DNA of 64,000 nucleotides from Bacillota bacterium. Its GTDB lineage: Bacteria; Bacillota; Clostridia; Christensenellales; UMGS416. Below the pieces are notes generated by a model. That model was not told the DNA's origin and did not search any database. It saw only the letters and a program-made list of their open reading frames with translations. The DNA lies in the NCBI GenBank assembly GCA_023398815.1, contig JAEWRW010000046.1:1-64000 (forward strand), in the 5' to 3' direction. Below are positions 34,690 to 43,594 of the stretch, in pieces (the first letter of the stretch is position 1; each line of letters opens with the position of its first letter). The position numbers and the translations under genes are program-made.

Positions 34690-35730
34690 TCAACAGTCTC
34701 GTGGACCGGGAAGCGCTGCCAGAGCGGCCTCAATCTCCTCCCGCCACATGGGTTCGCGGGCCATTTCCAGCGCGGTGCGCAGGGCTTCGGCCGCACCGGG
34801 CCCGCCCAAGCGACCCAACGCCCACGCCGCGTGGACGCGCACAGCCAGTGCTTGTTCGCCCAGCAGCGGGGTGAGCAGGGGCACATACCGCCGGTCGCCG
34901 CTGTTGCCGGCGCACAGCGCCGCCTGGGCCATCAGGCGCCCCCGGCGGGCAACATTCGTGCCAATCACCACCGCCAGCCGCTCGCGCTGCCCGGTGTCGC
35001 CCCGCAGCAATCCCTCCAGATCACAGGCCTCCGCCAGTGTCTCAGGCACGGGCTCCTCCTCGGCATGGCAGTGCGGGCAGGCGTGCTGGCATTCGGTGCA
35101 GCCGAGGAGCCGCATGCCCATGGCCTGGCGCAGATGCCGGGGCACCGGATCCGGGGAGCCCATCTGCGCCCGCAGGCAGCGATCCCAGTGGAGCCGCCCG
35201 CCCTCCAGGGCGTTGGTGGGGCAGGCCGCCACACACAGCCCGCAGCCCCCGCAGGGTACCCTGGGATGGTCGTCCTCCTCGGGCGGCAAGTCGGTCACCA
35301 AGAGCTGCAGACACACCAGCACCCCCAGTGAGTGGTGGATGAACTGGGTGTTCTGCCCCTGGCAGCCCAGCCCCGCGCGCACCGCCGCCGCCTTGTGGGG
35401 CAGGTTCGGGTGGGCCGCAACCCGCACACCGCGCTCCCCCAGCCACCGGGCCAGCTCGGCCGCCTGGGCGTAGCCGCTGTTGGAGTTGGCGTAGTAGTGC
35501 GCCACCTGCGCCGTACCCTTGGGCCACGGGCCGAAGCGCCCGTACCGGCGCACCAGCACAACGAGAGACCTCGCCCCAGGCAGGAAGTCGACAGGGTTGG
35601 TCTGCACACGGGCACTCACATAGGGCTGCCCCTGCGCATCGCCAAAGGGTGCTGCCGAACAGACCCCGAGGTCATCAAACCCCAGCGCCCGCGCCTGCTG
35701 GCGCAGCTCGTCCCAGTCAGGCAGTCTCAC
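34690..35730 (-). CDS. queG: Epoxyqueuosine reductase (QueG)
   Basis: A 346-residue cobalamin-dependent iron-sulfur enzyme that makes queuosine in tRNA from epoxyqueuosine. The N-terminal part has the QueG features YYANSNSGYAQAAELARWL and KAAAVRAGLGCQGQNTQFIH. Two 4Fe-4S motifs follow: CGGCGLCVAACP and CTECQHACPHC. A C-terminal HEAT-like repeat (about 250-335) closes the protein, as in the family. GTG 35730 is chosen, with GGAGGG about 8 bases upstream; a TTG-started longer frame has no such site. Confidence 0.9.
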   Translation of the reverse strand: MRLPDWDELRQQARALGFDDLGVCSAAPFGDAQGQPYVSARVQTNPVDFLPGARSLVVLVRRYGRFGPWPKGTAQVAHYYANSNSGYAQAAELARWLGERGVRVAAHPNLPHKAAAVRAGLGCQGQNTQFIHHSLGVLVCLQLLVTDLPPEEDDHPRVPCGGCGLCVAACPTNALEGGRLHWDRCLRAQMGSPDPVPRHLRQAMGMRLLGCTECQHACPHCHAEEEPVPETLAEACDLEGLLRGDTGQRERLAVVIGTNVARRGRLMAQAALCAGNSGDRRYVPLLTPLLGEQALAVRVHAAWALGRLGGPGAAEALRTALEMAREPMWREEIEAALAALPGPRDC

Positions 35731-35747
35731 ACCCAATCCCTCCCCCG

Positions 35748-35755
35748 CATACCCT
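35748..35755 (+). promoter_or_regulatory. Possible sporulation-type -10 box of the microprotein
   Basis: CATACCCT resembles the -10 element of the mother-cell sigma factors (CATAC..T type) and lies 42 bases before the microprotein start. No matching sigma-A boxes are seen in this short gap. A convincing -35 element is lacking. Confidence 0.3.
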
Positions 35756-35797
35756 GTGAGTAGGCCGTTCCAATGCAACCAAAAGGAGGGTTCTCAC

Positions 35798-35983
35798 ATG
35801 GGATGTGGCAATCATGACAATGTGCTTGGTGAAAGCACCGACAACTCCAGCTTGTTGTTCTTCTTCCTGCTCCTCGTCGTCCTGTTCTGCAATTGCGGGA
35901 TGTTTGAGGAGAGCGGGGACAGCCTTCTGTTCTTCTTCCTGTTGCTGGTTGTGATCTTCTGCAACTGCGACATGTGGAACTGA
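35798..35983 (+). CDS. Duplicated hydrophobic cysteine microprotein
   Basis: A 61-residue protein with a hydrophilic start (MGCGNHDNVLGESTDNS) and two near-identical halves. The first has SLLFFFLLLVVLFCNCGMF, the second SLLFFFLLLVVIFCNCDMW; EESGD links them. Each half is one membrane-length Phe/Leu/Val stretch ending in a CNC pair. AAAAGGAGGG lies 7 bases before the ATG, so translation is very likely. No known family is assigned with confidence; small Phe/Leu/Cys proteins of this look are known to me in spore-forming Firmicutes. It is divergent from queG and has its own terminator. Confidence 0.8.
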   Translation: MGCGNHDNVLGESTDNSSLLFFFLLLVVLFCNCGMFEESGDSLLFFFLLLVVIFCNCDMWN

Positions 35984-36012
35984 CGCAGGGGCCGCTGCAC
36001 ATACCGGCACGG

Positions 36013-36045
36013 CAATGGCGGAGGGATTCCCTCCGCCATTGTTTC
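36013..36045 (+). terminator. Terminator of the microprotein gene
   Basis: A perfect 13-bp stem CAATGGCGGAGGG/CCCTCCGCCATTG with a three-base loop is followed by TTTCC. Confidence 0.75.
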
Positions 36046-36055
36046 CACTCGTCCT

Positions 36056-36448
36056 TTAGTGGTTCTGATTGCGAAGAGCGTAGGCCAGCAACAGGCCACC
36101 GGCCGCCAGCAAGCCAATGGGGAACAGATACCGCCAGAGGCTGATGTGGAACACCGACTCCACAATGATATAAATCCCGGCGAAGATGAGAAGCCCCGCC
36201 AGCACCATAAGGGGCCTGCCGCCCTGCAGGCTGTGCCAAAAGCGCTCGTCCCCCGGTGCGCCGGCTGGCGGCTGCATCACCGCGGCCAGCACCACATAGC
36301 CCACCGCGGCCAGGAACCATTGGCCAAAGAACAGAATAACCCACAACACCCGCATTAGCATCACATTCATGCCGATGTACTCCGCAAGGCCCGCGCACAC
36401 GCCGAACACCATCGTGTTCCGGGATCGCGCAAATCGACGTTCGTTCAT
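36056..36448 (-). CDS. PspC-domain membrane protein
   Basis: A 130-residue protein. The PspC domain covers residues 1-60 (RSRNTMVFGVCAGLAEYIGMN, then LMRVLWVILFF). Spans follow at about 30-58, 80-97 and 105-123. PspC proteins are linked to envelope stress and anti-sigma functions. GGAGGCG lies before ATG 36448. It begins 31 bases after the GH18 gene in the same direction, so the two are probably co-transcribed. Confidence 0.88.
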   Translation of the reverse strand: MNERRFARSRNTMVFGVCAGLAEYIGMNVMLMRVLWVILFFGQWFLAAVGYVVLAAVMQPPAGAPGDERFWHSLQGGRPLMVLAGLLIFAGIYIIVESVFHISLWRYLFPIGLLAAGGLLLAYALRNQNH

Positions 36449-36479
36449 GTTTTCGCCTCCAACCAATTCATCGCAAAGT

Positions 36480-37871
36480 TCATTGGGGGTTGAGCCCCGC
36501 CCCCAGCGCCCGCCACAAGGTGTCTGTGCCAAAACCCGCGCGCCACACCGCCGCACCGGCCACCCGGTTGTACCACAGCAGCCCGGCCTTCAGCTCAATG
36601 GAGTCGGCGTCCTCGCAGTAGACGACGTGCAGTTTGTTGTCGGTCGCCAGGAAGGCGTAGCGAGTCATGCCCAGCTCATCCTGCCAGGTGCCACGGTCAA
36701 TCCACTGCTCCACGGCCTGCTTCTTACCCCCGCTGGAGTAGCTGCCGCTGCTCTCCAACTTTGCCAACTGGCTGGGCAGCATGGTGCGGCTGTCTTCGGC
36801 GTCGCCGTCTGCCGGCAGGGCCTCGTCCGCCACGGCTGCGGTGTCAAAGACCAGATCGGCACCGTAGAAAGGGATGCCCAGCAAGAGTTTCTCCGCCGGC
36901 ACCTGGTCGAGCGCGACCCGCAGGCGGCTGTGCACCCAGTCGATGGGGGCCACCGGCCCCGGCTCAGCGCTGTCATAGGCCATCATCGCCACATAGTCGG
37001 CGGCCACACCCAGCCCCTTGCGGTCGTAGCACTGCCACCAGTTGTCAGGGCTCTCCCGATCCAGCGGCACGGTGACACACACCGAAACAACTTTATCCTC
37101 CGGCAACGCTTTGTTGGCCGCCGCAATGAGGGCGGTAAACGCTTCGGCGTCGTCGGGGTCCATCTTCTCAAAGTCAAAGTTAATGCCATCGAGGTGGTAA
37201 GCCTCCACCCAGCCTGCCAAGCGCTGCAGGAAGACGGCCTGCCGTTCCTCGTCGGTCACGATCTGTTTGGATAGGTCGGGGTCAAAGCTCACCACCACGC
37301 CCCACACCTTGGCATCTCCCTCGTGGGCCTTGGTCACATACTGCTCCGGCTGCCAGCCGGTAATCTTCTTTTCCGTCAGGTGCGCCAGGTCTACCACCTC
37401 GGCCCCATCTTCGCCGTCCTGCACGTAAAACCACGTGGGGGCCAGCACATCCACGCCATCGGGCACGGCCTCCAGCGTCAGCGGCCGGTAGTCCCACGTC
37501 ATGGCGATGGGGTCGGCATCGGCGCCCTTGGGGATGCGGGTGTTGCCGTAATCCACGCCGGTGGTCTTCCACGGCACACGCCGGGGGCGGACACCCGCGG
37601 CATTCAGGTACAGCGCCATCCACGAGAAGGGCGACGTGCGCAGGTAGGTATTGCCATAGGACAACGCCCGGCTGGCGTCCGTGCCCACGGCGGCCCAGGC
37701 CGTCACCGACCGACCCGCCAGACTGACTGGCGCGAGCGCCAGCGCCAGCATCGCCAGCGCGTAGAGCGCCAGCACCGCCGTTGCCAGCAGATTCTGCCCT
37801 TTGCTGAGGGGTATCCGTCGTTTGGCTGTGCCGGCGTCGCCGGCCTTCCGAAACCGTCTTTTGCCTCTCAT
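36480..37871 (-). CDS. GH18-type glycosidase, membrane-anchored (YaaH/YdhD-like)
   Basis: A 463-residue protein. A basic N-terminus (MRGKRRFRKAG) leads into one span at about 28-52 that serves as anchor or signal. The catalytic TIM barrel (about 115-440) has the GH18 motif DGINFDFE with E235 as proton donor. Related enzymes in spore formers are cortex N-acetylglucosaminidases or chitinase-like proteins; the substrate here is not known. No LysM repeats are present. The ATG has no ribosome binding site, and a TATACT box ends 6 bases upstream, so translation may be leaderless. Confidence 0.85.
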   Translation of the reverse strand: MRGKRRFRKAGDAGTAKRRIPLSKGQNLLATAVLALYALAMLALALAPVSLAGRSVTAWAAVGTDASRALSYGNTYLRTSPFSWMALYLNAAGVRPRRVPWKTTGVDYGNTRIPKGADADPIAMTWDYRPLTLEAVPDGVDVLAPTWFYVQDGEDGAEVVDLAHLTEKKITGWQPEQYVTKAHEGDAKVWGVVVSFDPDLSKQIVTDEERQAVFLQRLAGWVEAYHLDGINFDFEKMDPDDAEAFTALIAAANKALPEDKVVSVCVTVPLDRESPDNWWQCYDRKGLGVAADYVAMMAYDSAEPGPVAPIDWVHSRLRVALDQVPAEKLLLGIPFYGADLVFDTAAVADEALPADGDAEDSRTMLPSQLAKLESSGSYSSGGKKQAVEQWIDRGTWQDELGMTRYAFLATDNKLHVVYCEDADSIELKAGLLWYNRVAGAAVWRAGFGTDTLWRALGAGLNPQ

Positions 37872-37877
37872 AGACCC

Positions 37878-37906
37878 AGTATACCAGATTTCACCGGGAA
37901 TGGGAA
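37878..37906 (-). promoter_or_regulatory. Promoter immediately before the GH18 start codon
   Basis: TTCCCA (37901-37906) and TATACT (37878-37883) are 17 bases apart on the minus strand. The -10 box ends 6 bases before the ATG at 37871, so transcription should begin at or within a base or two of the start codon. Confidence 0.6.
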
Positions 37907-37924
37907 ACCCAGCATCCGCCGGAA

Positions 37925-37951
37925 ACAAAAGGCCGCCCGGAACCGGACGGC
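37925..37951 (-). terminator. Terminator of the FAH-yerC-pcrA-ligA operon
   Basis: An 8-bp GCCGTCCG/CGGGCGGC stem with one G-U pair and a four-base loop is followed by CCTTTTG on the minus strand, 32 bases after the last gene. Confidence 0.8.
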
Positions 37952-37982
37952 ACCCAAGAACGATCGGCTGGCGGCGTGCCGC

Positions 37983-38978
37983 CTAGCTCCTGCCCTGAAG
38001 GAAACGGAAGAGTTCGTCGGCGGCCGGCGGGGCCAGCGGCTCTTCTTCCTGCCCCACCAGCAGCACGGAGGGGCCCTCGACAAACTCGCCGATGGCAGCG
38101 GCCTCAATGCCCTTGGCGGCCAGCGACCGCACGATCTGCCGGCCGTTGACGGCGGCCATCAGCAGGCACCCGCTGGAGATGAGGCGGTAGGGGTCGAGCC
38201 CCGCGCCCTCACAGAGTTTGCGTGTCACCGGCAGCACCGGGATACGCTCCCGCTCCACCCGGATGCCGCAGCCAGATGCCTCGGCCATCTCCCACGCCGC
38301 GCCCAGCACCCCACCCTCGGTCACGTCGTGCATGGCCGTCACCGAAAGCTGGGAGGCGATGCGACCCTCGGGTACAACGCTGATGCTGTCAGAAAGCGAC
38401 CGGGCAAAGGCCAGCTCCTCAGCCGTCAGCCACTGCCCCACCTGCTCGGGGAAGTCGCTGGCCAGGATGGCCGTGCCCTCCAGCCCCGCCCATTTGCTCA
38501 GCACCAGCTCGTCGCCGGGCCGCGCCCCCATGGCTGAGAACACACGGCCATCCTCCGGCGCAAGGCCGATGGCGGTGGAGGAAAGCACCACCCGGGTCAC
38601 CGCGTCGGTGTACTCGGTGTGGCCACCCAGTATCTCAATGTGCAGGCGAGCAGATTCCTCCTGCGCCTGGGTCACAAGCTCCGTGAGGCGCGACGCAGGT
38701 GTGCCCGGCGGGGCCAGAATGGTCAGCAGCAGGCCCACCGGTTCGGCCCCGGCTGCGGCCACGTCATTGGCGGAGACATGCACCGCAAGTCGCCCGGCGT
38801 CGGCTGCGGCGGCGGTGATGGGGTCGGACGAAAACACGCAGACCCGCCCGCCGGTGCGGATGGCACCGCAATCCACCCCCACGCCGGGGCGCAACAAGAC
38901 ATCACCCCGGTTTGGGGTGATGCCGCTCAATATGATGGACTTCAATTCCTCGTTGGTTAATTTTCCGATGCCATCCAT
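37983..38978 (-). CDS. AIR synthase (PurM)-like protein, HypE/ThiL relative
   Basis: A 331-residue protein of the PurM superfamily. The N-terminal ATP-binding half has VGVDCGAIRTGG, CVFSSDPITAAAADAGRLAVHVSANDVAAAGAEPVGLLLT in outline, and ILGGHTEYTD. The C-terminal half has TAMHDVTEGGVLGAAWEMAEASGCGI. These motifs fit HypE-like AIR-synthase-related proteins, but no hyp gene is nearby. The exact reaction is unknown. The start overlaps the end of ligA by 22 bases, so it is the last gene of the repair operon. Confidence 0.85.
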   Translation of the reverse strand: MDGIGKLTNEELKSIILSGITPNRGDVLLRPGVGVDCGAIRTGGRVCVFSSDPITAAAADAGRLAVHVSANDVAAAGAEPVGLLLTILAPPGTPASRLTELVTQAQEESARLHIEILGGHTEYTDAVTRVVLSSTAIGLAPEDGRVFSAMGARPGDELVLSKWAGLEGTAILASDFPEQVGQWLTAEELAFARSLSDSISVVPEGRIASQLSVTAMHDVTEGGVLGAAWEMAEASGCGIRVERERIPVLPVTRKLCEGAGLDPYRLISSGCLLMAAVNGRQIVRSLAAKGIEAAAIGEFVEGPSVLLVGQEEEPLAPPAADELFRFLQGRS

Positions 38979-40972
38979 GGACTCTCGCCAATCCTCTGCA
39001 AAAACTCCTCTTCCGTGAGGCAGGGAATGCCCAGCTCCTGGGCTTTGTCGTATTTGCTGCCGGGGTCGGCCCCCAGCAGAACGAAACTCGTCTTGCCCGA
39101 GACACTGCCGCTGGCCCGGCCACCGTGTTTCTCCACCAAGGCCTGGGCTTCCTTGCGCCCCAGGTGAGGCAGCGTGCCGGTGATGACGACCGTCTGGCCC
39201 GTCAGCACCCCACCCTGGGGCTGGGCCTCGGCCTCCTGCGGCTGCACGCCGGCGGCAAAGAGACGCTCCAAGGTATCGCGGGTGTGCTCATCGGCAAAGA
39301 AGTCGACGACCGACCGGGCGACGGCGTCCCCCACGTCCCGGATCCGAATCAACTCATCATAGCTGGCCTGCCCGATTTTGTCAAACGAGCCGAAATGCCG
39401 TGCCATGTCCCGGGCGGTCTTCTCCCCCACCCCAGGGATACCCAGGCCGAAGAGGAACCGCTCCAGCGGCACGTGGCGGCTGCGGTCGATGGCCGTCAGC
39501 AGGTTGTCGGCCTTCTTCTGCTGAAAGCCCGGCAGGCTCAGCAGCTGCTCCCGTGTCAGGGTGTAGAGGTCGCCCACGTCCCGCATATGCAGGGCCTCAA
39601 AGAGCGCCTCGGCGGTCTTGTCGCTGAAGGTCTCAATGTCCATGGCGTTGCGGGAGGCGTAGTGCACCAACCGCGACACGGCCTGTGGTGGGCAGGAAAG
39701 GCCGTTGGGGCAGAAGAGGTTGGGCCCGATGGGCACGACGGGGCTGCCGCAGGCCGGGCACCGGTCGGGTTTTTCGGGCTCACTGGTGGTGAGGGCCTCA
39801 TCCTCCACGCTGCCCATGATCTCTGGGATGACGTCGTTGCTGCGGCGGATCCAAACCCGCCCGCCGACCTTCACCCCCTTGCGGCAGATGTCCTCCCAGT
39901 TGTTGAGAGTGGCGCGCCGCACGGTGACGCCGGCGATGTCCACCGGGTCAAGCTCGGCCACCGGCGTGAGCTTCCCGGTGCGGCCGGCGTCCCACACGAT
40001 GTCCCGCAGGATCGTCGTGCTCTCCTCGGCCTTGAACTTCCAGGCCACCGCCCAGCGAGGGAAGCGGTTGGTGAAACCCAGCGCTTCCCGCGTGCGGAAG
40101 TCGAGAATCTTCACGACCATGCCGTCGATGAGGTAGTCGAGCCCCTCGCGGCTCCCCCCATCCTCGGCAATGACCTCCAGCACTTCATCCACCGTGCGGC
40201 AGACCTTGAGGAACGGGTTGCAGGGCAGCTTGTTGCGGCGGATGAACTCAATCATCTCCACATGGTCGTGCAGGGTGTGTCCCTCCAGGAACCCGACGTT
40301 GTAGAAGAAAGCGCTGAGGTGCCGCTGGGCGGTCACTTTTGGGTCGAGATTGCGCAGGGCCCCGGCCGCGCCGTTGCGTGCGTTCTTCAGGGGCTCGGCG
40401 GCGGTCTCATTGTACCGCGCCAACTCCGAGAGCTTCATGATGCACTCGCCCTGCACCTCCATGCGGCCCTCGAAGGGCACGCGCAGGGGCACGCCGCGAA
40501 TGGTCTTGACTTGCTCCAAAATGACCTCGCCCACCTCGCCATTGCCGCGGGTGGCGGCCTGGGTAAGGGCCCCGCCCTCGTAGGTCAGGTTAACCGTCAG
40601 GCCGTCGAACTTCCGCTCCACACTGAAGGCGAGGGGCGGCAGCTCCTCGCCGTTGGCGGTCTGCCAATCCTCCCGCAGGCGGGCAGCGCGGTCGGCCCAG
40701 GCACGCAGGTCCTCCGCCGTGCGCACCTTGTCGAGGCTCCAAAGCTGCGCGAGGTGCCGATGCTGGGCAAAGGCCGCCAGCGGCTCCCCACCCACCCGCT
40801 GGGTGGGCGAATGAGGCAACGCCACACCGGTCTCGGCCTCCAACGCCAGCAACTCGTCGTACAGCGCATCGTACTCGCTGTCCGACACCTTGGGCTCATC
40901 CAGCACATAGTAGCGGTATGCCAGGTCGTTGAGGAGGTCGGTGAGCTCCTCCATCCTCTGCCGTTTGTCCAT
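38957..40972 (-). CDS. ligA: NAD-dependent DNA ligase
   Basis: A 671-residue enzyme that seals nicks in DNA. The order is Ia domain (YRYYVLDEPKVSDSEYD), adenylation domain with K121 in ERKFDG, OB fold, a zinc finger (CPACGSPV...FCPNGLSCPPQ, four cysteines), helix-hairpin-helix repeats and a C-terminal BRCT domain (about 590-665). Length is normal. AGGAGG precedes ATG 40972. It lies 17 bases after pcrA, as in many Firmicutes. Confidence 0.98.
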   Translation of the reverse strand: MDKRQRMEELTDLLNDLAYRYYVLDEPKVSDSEYDALYDELLALEAETGVALPHSPTQRVGGEPLAAFAQHRHLAQLWSLDKVRTAEDLRAWADRAARLREDWQTANGEELPPLAFSVERKFDGLTVNLTYEGGALTQAATRGNGEVGEVILEQVKTIRGVPLRVPFEGRMEVQGECIMKLSELARYNETAAEPLKNARNGAAGALRNLDPKVTAQRHLSAFFYNVGFLEGHTLHDHVEMIEFIRRNKLPCNPFLKVCRTVDEVLEVIAEDGGSREGLDYLIDGMVVKILDFRTREALGFTNRFPRWAVAWKFKAEESTTILRDIVWDAGRTGKLTPVAELDPVDIAGVTVRRATLNNWEDICRKGVKVGGRVWIRRSNDVIPEIMGSVEDEALTTSEPEKPDRCPACGSPVVPIGPNLFCPNGLSCPPQAVSRLVHYASRNAMDIETFSDKTAEALFEALHMRDVGDLYTLTREQLLSLPGFQQKKADNLLTAIDRSRHVPLERFLFGLGIPGVGEKTARDMARHFGSFDKIGQASYDELIRIRDVGDAVARSVVDFFADEHTRDTLERLFAAGVQPQEAEAQPQGGVLTGQTVVITGTLPHLGRKEAQALVEKHGGRASGSVSGKTSFVLLGADPGSKYDKAQELGIPCLTEEEFLQRIGESPWMASEN

Positions 40973-40989
40973 TTCAGCCTCCTGCCGGC

Positions 40990-43266
40990 TTATAGCTTTT
41001 CGAGCGGCGCGTAGCTTTCGGCCAGTTCCTTGACGCCGGAGCCCTTGAACGCCACGCGGAAGATGCGCTGGGGGGCAGCACCCTCCACCCCGACGAGGAT
41101 GCCCTCGCCAAAGAGCTTGTGGCGCACCTTGTCGCCGGTGGCCAGCTCACCCACTGCGGCGCGGGGTGCCGGGCGGGTCGTCGGGGTGCCCAACGGCCGG
41201 GCGGGCTGCTTCGCCTGGGGCGAATGAGCAGACTGCTTTGCCTGCGCCGGGCGGGCCGGAGTGGCGGCGCGGCTGCCAAAGTCGTAGCCCGCGCCATGGC
41301 GCTCAAAGAAGGGGCGAGCGTTCTCCTCCCGCAGGAGCCGGCGCGAACTCTCCCCCCGGCGTACGACGAGGTCCGCCGGGATCTCCTCCAAAAACCGGGA
41401 GGGGATGCACTCGTTGATGTTGCCATAAAGGAGCCGCCGGAGACTGTGCAGGAGATAGAGCCGCTCCCGCGCGCGGGTGATGCCCACGTAGCACAGCCGC
41501 CGCTCCTCCTCCAGCTTCTCAGGGTTGTCGGCGCTTCGGCTGCTGGGGAAGATCCCCTCCTCCATCCCCGGCAGGAACACCACCGGGAACTCCAGCCCCT
41601 TGGCGCTGTGCAGCGTCATCATTGTGACCGCCGAGCGGCCACCCTCCATGCTGTCGAGGTCGGTCACCAGCGCAACGTTTTCCAGGAAGTCCTGCAGGGT
41701 CACTTGGTCGCGGCTGGCCATGAAGTCGGCGGCAGCGCTGCGGAATTCCTGCAGGTTCTCCATCCGGCTGCGGGATTCGTCGTCCTCCTGCTCCTGGTAC
41801 ATCTCAATGAGGCCGGTGTCCCGCAGGGTCTTGTCCACAAACTCGGTAAGGGCCATGTGGCCGGCAGCGTCCTCCAGCTCCCGCACCACGCGCACAAAGA
41901 GCTCGATCTGCCGGGCAGCCTTGGGGGTCAGCTCCTGCACGGCGTCGCGGTCGTTGAGGAGCACCCACAGCGGTTGGCGGCGGGTCTCGGCGGCGCTCTC
42001 CAGCCGGGCGACGGTGGTGTCGCCAATGGCCCGGCGCGGCACGTTGATGACGCGCTTCAGGGCGACGGTGTCCACCGGGTTGCTGGCGAGCTTGAGGTAG
42101 GCCACCAGATCCTTGATTTCCTTCCGGTCGTAGAAGCGCATACCCCCGTACACCAGGTAGGGAATGGCGCTCTTCATCAGTGCGTCTTCCAGCGCGCGGG
42201 ACTGGGCGTTGGTACGATACAGGATGGCCACATCGCCGTAGCCGTATTCGCTGGTGAGTTGCAGGATGGTGCGCGCACAGAAGGACGCCTCGTCCCGCTC
42301 ACTCTCCGCCGTGTAGAGGGTGATCTTCTCGCCGCCGTCTTTCTCGGTCCACAGGCGCTTCTCCTTGCGGGCGGTGTTGTTGGCGATGACGGCGTTGGCG
42401 GCGTCCAACACCCGGCTGGTGGAACGGTAGTTCTGCTCCAGCCGGATCACCTTGGCGTCGGGGAAGTCCTTCTCAAAATCGAGGATGTTGTGGATGTCGG
42501 CCCCGCGCCAGCCATAGATGCTCTGGTCGTCGTCGCCCACCACGCAGATGTTGCGGTAGTGGCCGCTCAGCAGCCGCACCAGCAGGTACTGGGCGTGGTT
42601 GGTATCCTGGTATTCATCCACCAGCGCATAGCGGTAGAGGTGCTGGTAGTAGCTCAAAATCTCCCGCTGCTCGGTGAAGAGCTCCAGGGTTTTGAGGAGC
42701 AGATCGTCAAAGTCCATGGAGTTGGAAGCCTTGAGCCGCGCTTCGTACCGCCCAAAGAGCACACTGACCTTGTCTGCCATGGGGCTGTCGGATTGCTGGC
42801 GATACTCATCGGGCGTCAGCAGGCTGTTCTTGGCGCCGCTGATGGCCGCGCGCACGGCCCGGCGCGGGTAGTACTTCTCAGAGAGGTCCATGTCCTTGGC
42901 GATCTCGTTGATGACCGACTGGCTGTCGTCCTCGTCGTAGATGGCAAAGGAACGGGTGTAGCCCAGGGCCGTGGCGTGCTGGCGCAGCACCCGGCAGCAG
43001 AAGGAGTGGAAGGTGGAAATCTGCATCTGGGCCGCGCCGGCACCAACGAGCTTCTCCACCCGCTCGCGCATTTCGGCGGCGGCCTTGTTGGTGAAGGTGA
43101 TGGCCAGAATCTCCTGTGGCCGGGCGAGCTTGCTGTCAATGATGTGGGCGATGCGGCTGGTGAGCGTGCTGGTCTTGCCGCTGCCCGCCCCCGCCAGAAT
43201 CAAAAGAGGCCCTTCCGTTTGCAGGACGGCCTCCAGTTGCTTGTCGTTCAGGCCATAGTTTCTCAT
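40990..43266 (-). CDS. pcrA: UvrD-type ATP-dependent DNA helicase PcrA
   Basis: A 758-residue superfamily 1 helicase. Motif I is AGAGSGKTSTL, motif Ia TFTNKAAAEM, motif II LVDEYQDTN, motif III GDDDQSIYGWRGAD, motif IV RLEQNYRST, motif V TLHSAKGLEFP and motif VI YVGITRARERL. The C-terminal tail (about 655-710) is Ala/Pro/Gln-rich. A small folded end (GDKVRHKLFGEGILVGVEG) is typical of PcrA and of its RNA polymerase-binding region. ATG 43266 overlaps the yerC stop (ATGA) and follows GGAGGAG. Confidence 0.98.
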   Translation of the reverse strand: MRNYGLNDKQLEAVLQTEGPLLILAGAGSGKTSTLTSRIAHIIDSKLARPQEILAITFTNKAAAEMRERVEKLVGAGAAQMQISTFHSFCCRVLRQHATALGYTRSFAIYDEDDSQSVINEIAKDMDLSEKYYPRRAVRAAISGAKNSLLTPDEYRQQSDSPMADKVSVLFGRYEARLKASNSMDFDDLLLKTLELFTEQREILSYYQHLYRYALVDEYQDTNHAQYLLVRLLSGHYRNICVVGDDDQSIYGWRGADIHNILDFEKDFPDAKVIRLEQNYRSTSRVLDAANAVIANNTARKEKRLWTEKDGGEKITLYTAESERDEASFCARTILQLTSEYGYGDVAILYRTNAQSRALEDALMKSAIPYLVYGGMRFYDRKEIKDLVAYLKLASNPVDTVALKRVINVPRRAIGDTTVARLESAAETRRQPLWVLLNDRDAVQELTPKAARQIELFVRVVRELEDAAGHMALTEFVDKTLRDTGLIEMYQEQEDDESRSRMENLQEFRSAAADFMASRDQVTLQDFLENVALVTDLDSMEGGRSAVTMMTLHSAKGLEFPVVFLPGMEEGIFPSSRSADNPEKLEEERRLCYVGITRARERLYLLHSLRRLLYGNINECIPSRFLEEIPADLVVRRGESSRRLLREENARPFFERHGAGYDFGSRAATPARPAQAKQSAHSPQAKQPARPLGTPTTRPAPRAAVGELATGDKVRHKLFGEGILVGVEGAAPQRIFRVAFKGSGVKELAESYAPLEKL

Positions 43267-43589
43267 GTCTCCTCCGAAGTGTCTCCCCCCGCCTGGGCCG
43301 CCGCCAGGCGTTCCAGCACCAGGCGGTACCCGCCGGTGCCATAGTTGAGGCACCGGTTCACGCGGCTGATGGTGGCCGTGCTGGCCCCGGTGCGCTCCAC
43401 AATGTCGTGGTAGGTCACCTCCGCGCGCAGCTGTCGGGCCACCTCAAAGCGCTGTCCCATGTCCTGCATCTCATGCACGGTGCACAGGTCTTCAAAAAAA
43501 CGATAGCAGTCCTCCAGCGTCTTCAGCTGCAAAACGCCCTGGAACAGCCCGTCGAGCTGCTCCGATTGAATCACCGGTTGATAGGCCAT
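43263..43589 (-). CDS. yerC: YerC/YecD-type TrpR-like regulator
   Basis: A 108-residue DNA-binding protein of the TrpR-like YerC/YecD family. The helical body has DLCTVHEMQDMGQRFEVARQL, and the helix-turn-helix is TYHDIVERTGASTATISRVNRCLNYG. In Bacillus yerC lies near pcrB-pcrA-ligA, so the placement is conserved. AAGGGAC lies before ATG 43589. The stop overlaps the pcrA start. Its target is not established here. Confidence 0.93.
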   Translation of the reverse strand: MAYQPVIQSEQLDGLFQGVLQLKTLEDCYRFFEDLCTVHEMQDMGQRFEVARQLRAEVTYHDIVERTGASTATISRVNRCLNYGTGGYRLVLERLAAAQAGGDTSEET

Positions 43590-43594
43590 GTCCC

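Noticed and set aside
35798..35983. The duplicated segment as a DNA repeat or CRISPR-like element
   Set aside because: Only two copies, in frame, within a translated gene; no spacers.
39125..41014. A 629-residue open frame opposite ligA
   Set aside because: Antisense shadow of a complete DNA ligase; no start context or domain.
41119..43344. A 741-residue open frame opposite pcrA
   Set aside because: Antisense shadow of a gene with all seven helicase motifs; composition is Gly/His/Val-rich as in other shadows.
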